NCBI GenBank assembly: GCA_946402945.1
Contig: CAMIYB010000003.1
Span: 1 to 64,000, forward strand
From: an uncultured Bacteroidales bacterium
GTDB taxonomy: Bacteria; Bacteroidota; Bacteroidia; Bacteroidales; UBA932
DNA: 64,000 bases
Reading direction: 5' to 3'
The notes beneath the pieces were generated by a model. The model saw only the letters and a program-made list of their open reading frames with translations, was not told where the DNA came from and did no database searches. Of the stretch, positions 33,980 through 41,589 are shown one piece after another (the first letter of the stretch is position 1; the number at the start of each line of letters is the position of its first letter). The position numbers were made by a program, and so were the translations under genes.

Positions 33980-35200
33980 CTAATCTGGTTCCTGCAGGAT
34001 TACGTCGTCACCACCCGTAAGCCAGGGTTCGACTTCGGTGTCGATCTCGATCTTCTTGAGGTCGAGCGTAATCTTATAATTATAGATGTATCCGGGTTCC
34101 CAGCCGGACAGTTTGTAGTTCGTCAGCGTAGCGGAAAGCTCGCAATTCTTGTAGAGGTAGTTCTCGTTGGAATTGGGGTCGGACTGGCTGTCATGGAGCT
34201 TGCGTTCCACATCAAAGTTGACCGTGATGGTCGATCCGGGGAGGAACTGGTGGGGAATCATCAGCAGGATATTCTCCGGGATAAGGGCATCGTGCTCGTC
34301 GTAGCAGACGTGGGCAAGGACGTCCGGGGTGTTGTTGGGACGGCGCGGCGAAAGGTTGCCGACCGGCCAGCGGATTTCCACGGGCGTGCGGCCCTTGGCG
34401 TCGGTGCGGGTCGAGTCCGCCCAGGGGCGGCAGAAGCCCAGCACGGCCACACCCTTGAAACTGATGTGGTTGATCTTCAGTTCCAGGTCGGGGTTGTTGC
34501 CCTGGACGAAATCGACGGACTTGACACGGACCTGGCTGAGCGCATGGTGGAAATTGAACTTGACCTTGCCGTTTTCGGCGCCGGTCAGGCCGACGGTCGC
34601 GTCGTTGTTCCAGAGGGCTTTGCTCTGGTCCATGCAGAGGTCGGAGACCATGAAGTCCACCTGCTTGGAATCCTCGAAGGGGACCGTGTACCAGAAACCG
34701 ACCATGCCGTTGCGGGCGTTGCGGTCGTCGAGCACCGGTTCGACCGGCGCGTTGGGATCATGTTCACCGCCGTTGTAGAGAGCGGGATTGTAGGGATAGT
34801 AGGCGATGAAGGATATCCGGTCCAGGGTGTTGCGGGGCCAGAAGCGGGAATCCGCCTCGGGATAGGTGCAGGAATAGGTCCCGCCCTCGTTGACGACCGT
34901 GACGGGCTGGTTGAAGAAGAGGTTCGGATGGTTGCGGTTGCTGTCTTCCCAACTGCCGGGCGTCACGCCGTCGGCCGCCTGGGGATGGAAGAAGCCGAAG
35001 ACACCGAACTGCTTGCCCGCGGGCAGATGGGTCGTTCCGCTTTCCACGAAATAGTCCGTATAGGCCTTGGTCGCGTCGCCGGCGGAATAGGTGTACCAGG
35101 AGAACCCGATACGCTCCGGCTCCGGATCGACGAGGTCGATCTTGGCGCAGGAGTACAGCCCGAAGGCCAGCAGCAGCGATATGAGGAGTTTCTTGATCAT
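33980..35200 (-). CDS. Fimbrillin-like lipoprotein
   Basis: 406 residues, lipobox GLYSC (Cys near 18). ATKAYTDYFVES and QFGVFGFFHPQA follow in the place of the family's TKA and GVFAY motifs. The FWPRNTLDRISFIAYYPYNP segment matches the FWPN...FFAYAPY signature. NFHHALSQVRVKSVDF corresponds to the HALSQL motif in the core strand of the paralogues. It ends WLTGGDDVILQEPD. It starts 1 bp after the upstream gene. Probably a pilus subunit or anchor of a type V (FimA/Mfa1-like) fimbria. Confidence 0.85.
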   Translation of the reverse strand: MIKKLLISLLLAFGLYSCAKIDLVDPEPERIGFSWYTYSAGDATKAYTDYFVESGTTHLPAGKQFGVFGFFHPQAADGVTPGSWEDSNRNHPNLFFNQPVTVVNEGGTYSCTYPEADSRFWPRNTLDRISFIAYYPYNPALYNGGEHDPNAPVEPVLDDRNARNGMVGFWYTVPFEDSKQVDFMVSDLCMDQSKALWNNDATVGLTGAENGKVKFNFHHALSQVRVKSVDFVQGNNPDLELKINHISFKGVAVLGFCRPWADSTRTDAKGRTPVEIRWPVGNLSPRRPNNTPDVLAHVCYDEHDALIPENILLMIPHQFLPGSTITVNFDVERKLHDSQSDPNSNENYLYKNCELSATLTNYKLSGWEPGYIYNYKITLDLKKIEIDTEVEPWLTGGDDVILQEPD

Positions 35201-35201
35201 G

Positions 35202-36362
35202 TTATTGTACGTCTATATCATGGTTGGACGAATCGTAAGGATCGGTCCACAGGGTCCAACTGTCAGCCGAGGCATCGATGACCTCTTCGAATTCGATGCG
35301 GTCGAGGCCGGCGGAAATCCAATAGATATAATGGTGTCCCGGCTCCCATTTCTTGACGCCGTAGGCATCCGCACCGTCCTTCCAGAGTTTCACGGAGAAG
35401 GAGTCGCCCTTATAGACGATGTCCTCCGTACCGTCGGAAGAGGCAAAACGGATGTCGTAGTTGAGCGTGAAGGTCGAATTGGCACTGATGTCCTGCGGCA
35501 TGAGGATCAGCGAAACGACATTGGCGTCATTGACCACGACATTGTGTCCGGTCATATTGTAGGTAGCGCTGCCGGAAGTATCCCAGACCAGCGGACTAGC
35601 GGACGGGTCGGCGCAGACGCCGCTCTTTTTCAGTTCCGTCAGGGACATGCTGTTGACCGTCGCACCGGTACCTTCCCGCAGGCGGAATTCCACCAGGGAA
35701 AGGGCGTGACGGAAAGTCAGCAGCACATGGCCGTCGGTGAGCGCACCGTAGGTATAGGTGTTTTCGTGCTCGGTGTGGCTCTGGGTCTTGTAGATGTTCC
35801 GGATGGGCTCGGAGAACATCAGGTCCACCTGCGTGGCCGGGTCCTCGCCCTGGGTAAAACTGATGCTGGGCAGCCCGTTGGAGTCGTTGTCGTACGCTGT
35901 GGTCGTGCCGGATTTGTAGAGGTTGAGATTGGCGGCACCGCTGGGATAGTAACCCCAGAAACTGAGGCGGTCCGTATGGTCGCTGGTCGGATCGGAGCCG
36001 AATTCGTATTCGTTGGGCCAGTACTTGATGGGGCTGTAGGTCCAGCCGCCACCGGACTGCTTGGTCACCTGCGTCCCGTACATAAAGTCGGGGATATTGG
36101 TTCCGGCAGCCGTCTCCGCCTCCCAGGTCGAGGCCTCATGGAGGAAACCATAGACGCGGAAAACGGCGCCGGCGGCGAAGTCCTGCCCGGGAGCCACATA
36201 ACTCGCATCGGCCTTGGTCCGCTTGCGGCCGTAAGTGGAGAAAGCCAGCGGCGTCTGGTCGGGGACTTGATCGACATCGACCCGCATGCATGCCTCGGGC
36301 AGCAGCGCCAGCAGGATCAGCGCCGCCCGGATCAACATTGCGTATATGCGATTATGATACAT
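35202..36362 (-). CDS. Fimbrillin-like lipoprotein
   Basis: 386 residues. The signal is longer than in the neighbours (about 25 residues, Cys in LPEACMRVDV). RTKADASYVA is the TKA-type processing motif. GWTYSPIKYWPNEYEF and DRLSFWGYYPSG match the family signature W.YSPIKYWPN...FFAYAPY, and LLTFRHALSLVEFRL is the conserved HALS strand. It sits 1 bp before the next gene and follows a hairpin-containing gap of 65 bp. It belongs to the Mfa1-like group and is probably a structural subunit. Confidence 0.85.
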   Translation of the reverse strand: MYHNRIYAMLIRAALILLALLPEACMRVDVDQVPDQTPLAFSTYGRKRTKADASYVAPGQDFAAGAVFRVYGFLHEASTWEAETAAGTNIPDFMYGTQVTKQSGGGWTYSPIKYWPNEYEFGSDPTSDHTDRLSFWGYYPSGAANLNLYKSGTTTAYDNDSNGLPSISFTQGEDPATQVDLMFSEPIRNIYKTQSHTEHENTYTYGALTDGHVLLTFRHALSLVEFRLREGTGATVNSMSLTELKKSGVCADPSASPLVWDTSGSATYNMTGHNVVVNDANVVSLILMPQDISANSTFTLNYDIRFASSDGTEDIVYKGDSFSVKLWKDGADAYGVKKWEPGHHYIYWISAGLDRIEFEEVIDASADSWTLWTDPYDSSNHDIDVQ

Positions 36363-36383
36363 TTTAATTTTTGTTTTTGGAAC

Positions 36384-36409
36384 CCGGGTGGGTGGTCAGA
36401 CCCGCCCGG
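36384..36409. repeat. Conserved GC-rich intergenic hairpin, copy 1
   Basis: The 10-bp arms CCGGGTGGGT and ACCCGCCCGG surround the loop GGTCAG; one G-T-type pair is the only flaw. It lies in the gap between the fimbrillin genes at 36428 and 36362. The same structure occurs at 37815 and 39142. Confidence 0.8.
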
Positions 36410-36427
36410 ATTAGGTTGGAAGAATCT

Positions 36428-37768
36428 TTACAGATTCTCCGGGAGATAGACGTTGACATCATCGAGTTCGTCGATGACACCGTCACCGTTGACGTCAGCA
36501 CGGCTGGACTCCCAATCCTGGACAGTAGCCTCGAACTTGACGTCGTTCAGACCGACGATGATGCAAAGATTGTACTTTTTGCCTTCTTCGATGGTCGGGA
36601 ACGTGACTTTTCCGTAAACCGTCTGGGGAACCTCGGAATACTGCTTGGTGCCGAGTTTCTCATCGTAGGTACGGACATAATAGGTGATGGTCGCATCCAC
36701 GACGGGCTGGGTGCCGGGGATGAGGATCAGCGGAGCATTCTCGTCCTTATAGACATTGACGGCGGTCTTGGTGACACCCTTGTTGACAGCGGCGAAGTTG
36801 GCGGGGTTGGCCACTTCCTTCAGGTCGTCGCGAAGTTCGCTCTCACCGGCGGCCGGATCGGCGGAAATCACCTGGGAGAACTTGATGTTCTTGACAGCGT
36901 CGATCATGGTCAAGTCGCCCGTGTAGAGGTCGAGGGTAGCACGGATGGCCTCATCGTCGGCAGCATAGACGATCGGGTCGCCGTTGGCGTCCGTATCGGC
37001 GCTCTTGATCTCGATCTTGGAAACGGTGATCTTGGTACCGCCATCCACACCGAAACCGACGGTCGGGTCCACGGTCGGGGTGGTCTTGATGATCACACCG
37101 TTGGGGCCGACAACGGCCGGGTCACCATCCTGGGAACCGCCCAACTTGGAGAGGATGTGGCGGAAGATGAACTTGACAGTCGTAGCCTGACGGGTCAGGT
37201 TGATGTTGACATCGTCGTCGGGATCGGTGTTGCTGAAGTCAGCACCGTTCTTATAGCCCCACAGCAGGTCCACATTGGGTTTGCCGGAGATGAAGGAATA
37301 GTTGACAATGTTGTGCTTGCTCGTAGCGTCGATGGCAAACCCGGTGATGCCGTAGGTGTTGTCGGCACCGCTGGCCTCAGGGTCGCAATACGGAGCATAG
37401 GCGAAGAAACTGACCTTCTGATCTTCCTTGGCCATACCGCTGGTCGGGTTCGGCCAGTACTTGATAGGAGAGTAGGTCCAGGCGTCCGGAGTGGCTTCGT
37501 AGGCAACCTGCTGGTTGTACATGAAGTCATTCGTGGCACCGGCAGCGGAGAAATCGTCCACGCCGCTGTAGGTGGCGAAGACACCGAAACCGATCGCCTT
37601 CAGATTGTCCAGGTTCATGTCCTCGAGGGAACCGGCCTTGGTAATGGTACGGCCGGAATAAGCCCCGAAGGAGACTACATCGCGCAGGGCGAGGTCAGAA
37701 CGCTCGCTCTTGGCGCAGGAGACCAGAGCGACAGCTGCAATGACAGCGAAGAAAAAGGACTTTTTCAT
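36428..37768 (-). CDS. Fimbrillin-like lipoprotein with a C-terminal EF-hand-type calcium loop
   Basis: 446 residues, lipobox ALVSC (Cys near 18), then ITKAGSLEDM with the TKAG motif. WTYSPIKYWPNPTSG and VSFFAYAPYC are the Mfa1-like signature, and FIFRHILSKLGG is the conserved core strand. Near the end, where the paralogues have a short turn between two strands, this protein carries DVNGDGVIDELD (residues about 425-436), a perfect EF-hand-like loop with acidic residues at positions 1, 3, 5, 9 and 12. Calcium binding here could stabilise subunit contacts. The leader is rich in A and C, as for highly expressed genes. Confidence 0.88.
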   Translation of the reverse strand: MKKSFFFAVIAAVALVSCAKSERSDLALRDVVSFGAYSGRTITKAGSLEDMNLDNLKAIGFGVFATYSGVDDFSAAGATNDFMYNQQVAYEATPDAWTYSPIKYWPNPTSGMAKEDQKVSFFAYAPYCDPEASGADNTYGITGFAIDATSKHNIVNYSFISGKPNVDLLWGYKNGADFSNTDPDDDVNINLTRQATTVKFIFRHILSKLGGSQDGDPAVVGPNGVIIKTTPTVDPTVGFGVDGGTKITVSKIEIKSADTDANGDPIVYAADDEAIRATLDLYTGDLTMIDAVKNIKFSQVISADPAAGESELRDDLKEVANPANFAAVNKGVTKTAVNVYKDENAPLILIPGTQPVVDATITYYVRTYDEKLGTKQYSEVPQTVYGKVTFPTIEEGKKYNLCIIVGLNDVKFEATVQDWESSRADVNGDGVIDELDDVNVYLPENL

Positions 37769-37814
37769 AATGCTTTTGTAAGTTTGTTGTTTGTGTTAAT
37801 TTTTTCCTTGGTAC

Positions 37815-37840
37815 CCGGACGGGCGGTCAGGCCCGTCCGG
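37815..37840. repeat. Conserved GC-rich intergenic hairpin, copy 2
   Basis: Perfect 10-bp arms CCGGACGGGC and GCCCGTCCGG with the same loop GGTCAG as copies 1 and 3. It lies 10 bp after the stop of the fimbrillin at 37851 and before the next start at 37768. No T-run follows on the minus strand, so it is not a classic terminator. Confidence 0.85.
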
Positions 37841-37850
37841 ACAATAAAGA

Positions 37851-39104
37851 TTACTCTTTGTTCTTGGGAAGATAGACCTCCAGCGTGGTGCCGGTCTCCC
37901 AGTCGGCGACCTCTCCGGAGAGGGCCACCTCGGAGATACCAAGGATCATCTTGATGGAGTTCTTCTTGCCGGCGCCGAAGCCGTTGGCGAAGGTAATGTC
38001 CTTGCTGATGATGTTCTCGACACGGCTGAAGCCACCTTCGAGGTTGGCGTCATCGGTCGTCACATAGTAGGTCACCTTCACGTTGACGGTCGTCGAGGTG
38101 GTCGTCGGGATGAGGGTGAAGTACTTGTTCTCAGCCAGAACAGGACCCGCGGTGGCGATAACGCCATCAGGCTGGTTCGCAGCCTTGACCGCACCGGCGT
38201 CCTTGACGTCGTCATGCAGTTTGGCACCGCTGACCGTCAGGGTCAGGTCGGTCGCCGTAGCATTCGTGACATCCCAGTTCGGAACCTTGGCCGTGGAGTT
38301 GTTGAGGTTGAGGACAGCCTCGTCATACATGCCGGGAACCGTCAGGACAACCTCGGAGATGGTGATCTTCACGTCGTCCTCGGCGGTACCGCCGATAGCG
38401 GCGATGTCGTAGGAAGCGACAGCCTCCAGGTTCAGCTGGGAAAGGGCGTGGTAGAACTTGAAGTTGACCTTGGTGCCGATGGCCGGCTTCTGGAGGTTGA
38501 GGTAAGGAAGGCCTTCGGCCACGGTGTTGGTGCCGCCGGCGACGTTGTTCCAGACAGCGCCGTTGGAGGTACCCCAGACGAGGTCGACGTTCTTGTCGAG
38601 GTCATCGGAGATCGTGTAGGTCAGGGTCGGATCGCCCGTATCGCTGTTGGCGGACATCGCGGTGATACCCTCGGTGCCACCGGCCGCGCTCACGTACGGA
38701 GCATAGGCGAAGAAGGACACGGAATGGGGTGCGGTGCTGACGGCGGCAGGACTCTGGCTGTCGGTACCGGCGTTCGTGGCAATCTGGTTCGGCCAGTACT
38801 TGATGGGAGAGTAAGACCATGCGGAAGAAGCATAGGTAACCTCCTGGTTGTACATGAAGTTCGGCTTCAGACCGCTGGCGTAGGTGCCGGCCGTCTCATA
38901 CGCGAACACGCCGAAACCGGTAGACTGGAGTTTGGTGTTGTCCATCTCTCCGGCTTCACCGGCCTTGGTCTTCGGGACATACACGCTATAGTCGATGGGT
39001 GTGAACGCATCGCCTATGGTAGTAGCGTAGCGGGGGGACTCAATCTTGGCGCAGGAGGCCAGGATGACGACTGCTGCAGCAGTGAAGATAATTGATTTTT
39101 TCAT
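37851..39104 (-). CDS. Fimbrillin-like lipoprotein (probable stalk-type subunit)
   Basis: 417 residues, lipobox ILASC (Cys near 18). VPKTKAGEAGEMDN has the TKAG motif, and STGFGVFAYETAG, WSYSPIKYWPN and VSFFAYAPYV are the family signatures. FYHALSQLNLEAVA is the conserved core strand. The C-terminus EVADWETGTTLEVYLPKN is the last strand pair. It closely resembles the products of 36428-37768 and 39177-40433 in the signal, the signature and the end, so the three form a recent duplication set. Hairpins flank it on both sides. The leader contains four TTTG units just before the ATG. Confidence 0.88.
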   Translation of the reverse strand: MKKSIIFTAAAVVILASCAKIESPRYATTIGDAFTPIDYSVYVPKTKAGEAGEMDNTKLQSTGFGVFAYETAGTYASGLKPNFMYNQEVTYASSAWSYSPIKYWPNQIATNAGTDSQSPAAVSTAPHSVSFFAYAPYVSAAGGTEGITAMSANSDTGDPTLTYTISDDLDKNVDLVWGTSNGAVWNNVAGGTNTVAEGLPYLNLQKPAIGTKVNFKFYHALSQLNLEAVASYDIAAIGGTAEDDVKITISEVVLTVPGMYDEAVLNLNNSTAKVPNWDVTNATATDLTLTVSGAKLHDDVKDAGAVKAANQPDGVIATAGPVLAENKYFTLIPTTTSTTVNVKVTYYVTTDDANLEGGFSRVENIISKDITFANGFGAGKKNSIKMILGISEVALSGEVADWETGTTLEVYLPKNKE

Positions 39105-39141
39105 AACGCGTTGTGTTTGTTTGTTTGTTTAATTTTGGTAC

Positions 39142-39167
39142 CCGGACGGGCGGTCAGGCCCGCCCGA
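39142..39167. repeat. Conserved GC-rich intergenic hairpin, copy 3
   Basis: Arms CCGGACGGGC and GCCCGCCCGA around the loop GGTCAG; eight of ten pairs form. It lies 9 bp after the stop of the fimbrillin at 39177. Confidence 0.75.
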
Positions 39168-39176
39168 ATAAGAATA

Positions 39177-40433
39177 TTAGCTGTTCAGCGGAAGATCGAC
39201 CTCGGCAGTACTACCGTCAACCCAAGGAGTAACCTCGGCCTCGAACTTCACCTCGGAGATACCCAGGGTCATCTTGATGCTGTTCTTGGTACCGGCAGCC
39301 AGACCATCGGAGAAGACGACATCCTTGCTGATGACATTCTTGACACGGCTGAAACCGTCCTTGAGGTCGGCATCGTCGGTGGTCACATAGTAGGTAACCT
39401 TCACGTTGACAGTCGTGGAACCGGTCTTGGGGATGACCATGTAGTACTTGCTGTCGGCAATGACATCGGCAGCGGTCCCGGTGACACCTGCAGGCTGGGA
39501 AGCGGCAGCGACTTTACCACCGTCCTTCAGGGCGGTATTGATGTTGGTACCGTCCACGGTGATGGTCATATCGGAGCCGGCAGCCATGTTCTCCCACAGC
39601 GGGGTGTTGGCCGTCGTGTTGTTGAGGTTGAGGTCGGCCGTCTGGGAAATGCCTTTCACCGTCAGGACCACGCTCTCGATGGTGATCTTCACGCCATTCT
39701 GGGCAGTACCGCCGGCAGCGGCCTGGTTGTAGGCAGCCTGGGCCTGAAGCTTGAGCTGGGCGAGGGCGTGACGGAAATAGAAGTGGATCTTGGTGTTGAG
39801 AGCCGGCTTCTGGAGACCGATGTACGGTTTGCCCGCGGCCAGGGTGATGCTGGTACCCGCAACCGTGGACCAGGTCTGGTTCGCTTCCGGATTCACCACA
39901 CCCCACAGGAGGTCAACCTGCTGGGTAAGGTTGTTGGAAACCGTGAAGGAAACCTTCGGGTCACCGGTCGCGGCGTTGGAAGTCAGTGCGGTGATACCAT
40001 AGGTCGCGTCGGTCACAGCGCCCGTGGAGGCAGTAGCGGCCACGCGCGGAGCATAGGCGAAGAAGGAAACCTTGTCTGCCTGCTCGGCGGTTGCGGGCTG
40101 GCTGTCGGTGTCGCCGGCCTGGATCTGGTTCGGCCAGTACTTGACGGGAGCGTAGGTCCAGGAGGAGGTGCTCACGTTGGTGTTGTACATGAAGTTGGGC
40201 TCAGCGAACGCGGCGGTACCCGTGGTCTGGTAGGCGAACACACCGAAACCTGTAGTCTGAAGGGTCGTGGTGGTCATTTCACCGGTAGTGCCGGCCTTGG
40301 TCAGGGCATTGCCGGAGTAGGCAGCGAAGTCGATCGGGGTCTGTTCCGAAACGACAGGCTCGGAAGTCTCAATCTTGGCGCAGGAGGCCAGGACGACGGC
40401 TGCAGCAGCAGCGAGAAGGATGGACTTTTTCAT
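39177..40433 (-). CDS. Fimbrillin-like lipoprotein (probable major subunit)
   Basis: 418 residues from the ATG at 40433 (MKKSILLAAAAAVVLASC); another in-frame ATG lies two codons upstream at 40439. The TKAG motif is in NALTKAGTTGEM, and GFGVFAYQTTG, WTYAPVKYWPN and VSFFAYAPRV are the Mfa1-like signatures. FRHALAQLKLQAQA is the core strand. It is the first fimbrillin of the operon, nearest the promoter, followed by a hairpin. This position often belongs to the most abundant subunit, so it may be the stalk protein; that is inferred. Confidence 0.88.
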   Translation of the reverse strand: MKKSILLAAAAAVVLASCAKIETSEPVVSEQTPIDFAAYSGNALTKAGTTGEMTTTTLQTTGFGVFAYQTTGTAAFAEPNFMYNTNVSTSSWTYAPVKYWPNQIQAGDTDSQPATAEQADKVSFFAYAPRVAATASTGAVTDATYGITALTSNAATGDPKVSFTVSNNLTQQVDLLWGVVNPEANQTWSTVAGTSITLAAGKPYIGLQKPALNTKIHFYFRHALAQLKLQAQAAYNQAAAGGTAQNGVKITIESVVLTVKGISQTADLNLNNTTANTPLWENMAAGSDMTITVDGTNINTALKDGGKVAAASQPAGVTGTAADVIADSKYYMVIPKTGSTTVNVKVTYYVTTDDADLKDGFSRVKNVISKDVVFSDGLAAGTKNSIKMTLGISEVKFEAEVTPWVDGSTAEVDLPLNS

Positions 40434-40470
40434 AATCATTTGGTTTTATTTGTTAATTATATTCGTTTCG

Positions 40471-41589
40471 TTACATCGGTATTTCAATGGTATCTCCTTC
40501 TTCCCAATCCGACACGGTCGCATCCATACCGCTCGCACGCTGCTCGGGCTTGACGTCCGGCAGGACGATGGCGGGCTCGGCGGCCGAGCCGAAGACCAGG
40601 CGGTACATGCCCCGGTAACCCGGGTTCGGATCGAGAATCGTTATCTTGTCACCGACCTGGAAGACATAATCCGCCACGGTCGTGTTATCTACGAGCAGCG
40701 CTGAAATGTTCAGCGAAGGATCGCGTTCATCGGAAGGTTTCTCACCGTTCGGCAGACCGAAGGTGTTGATGATGCCGTCGACGTGACCGACGCGGCGGCC
40801 CGCGTCGTCCATCGTCAGGGTCCACTGGTTGATGATCTGGATGGCCTCATCGGCGGCGGTCACGTCCTGGGTCAGTTCCCAGGTACGGGCCATACCCGAG
40901 GTGGAGGCACGGACACTCTTGAGGACGTCGGCATTGCCGGCATAGACCGTGACCCACATCTGGGAGACGATGTTCTTCGGATAGACGGGGATACGGATCG
41001 TGTAGTATTCCACCCTGTCCTTATAGTATTGCATCTCTTCCGCGTCGGACGCCTTGGTATCATTGGCCTGGGCGGCCATCAGGCGCCGCAGGTGCGTATA
41101 ATAATACTGATACTCCTGGCTCATCTCCTCGGTGATCTCGAACTCCTCCGCCACGCCGGCCAGGAGGATCTCCGGATTCTCCACCGGGACCTCGTCCGAA
41201 CCGCGGGTCGCCCAGGAGGCCGTCTTCGTCTCATGCAGGGAAGTCGCGGCGTCGTTGAAGGAGTTCATGTTCTCGAAGTCCATCTTCCAGTATTCTTCCG
41301 GGCTCTGGGAAATCATATACATCTTGTAGCGGCCCTTCTCCAGCTGGACCTCGACGGAATCGACGTTCGCCGTGGTCAGCGAGGTGTAGAAGGCGCCGTC
41401 ACGGAAGAAGTACAGGGTAATACCCGTAGGCTTTTCGCCCTCAGGATAGGCTTCCACGGACCAGATGCACTTGACGATGACACGGACCGTGCTGCTATAG
41501 ATCTCCTCCAGGGGACGACGCTTGCAACTCCCGAATACGGCGACCGCCAGGAGCAGAGCAAAAGCGATATTCCTACCTAACTTCCTCAT
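40471..41589 (-). CDS. DUF5119-type lipoprotein of the fimbrial operon
   Basis: 372 residues, lipobox VFGSC (Cys near 22). The N-terminal half has TVRVIVKCIWSVEAYPEG and GRYKMYMISQSPEEYWKMDF, matching the DUF5119 group that accompanies fimbrillins in Bacteroidales. VVENPEI-like and RIPVYPKNIVSQMWVTVYAG segments continue a beta-sandwich. The last 120 residues resemble the second domain of fimbrillins. It probably anchors or caps the fimbria at the outer membrane. The ATG overlaps the stop of the DUF3575 gene by 4 bp, so the two are coupled. Confidence 0.85.
   Translation of the reverse strand: MRKLGRNIAFALLLAVAVFGSCKRRPLEEIYSSTVRVIVKCIWSVEAYPEGEKPTGITLYFFRDGAFYTSLTTANVDSVEVQLEKGRYKMYMISQSPEEYWKMDFENMNSFNDAATSLHETKTASWATRGSDEVPVENPEILLAGVAEEFEITEEMSQEYQYYYTHLRRLMAAQANDTKASDAEEMQYYKDRVEYYTIRIPVYPKNIVSQMWVTVYAGNADVLKSVRASTSGMARTWELTQDVTAADEAIQIINQWTLTMDDAGRRVGHVDGIINTFGLPNGEKPSDERDPSLNISALLVDNTTVADYVFQVGDKITILDPNPGYRGMYRLVFGSAAEPAIVLPDVKPEQRASGMDATVSDWEEGDTIEIPM

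Noticed and set aside
39113..39130. Four TTTG units before the fimbrillin start, considered as a phase-variable tract
   Set aside because: The tract is short and lies outside the reading frame, so slippage would hardly change the protein. It fits the A/C-rich leaders seen before the neighbouring fimbrillins.
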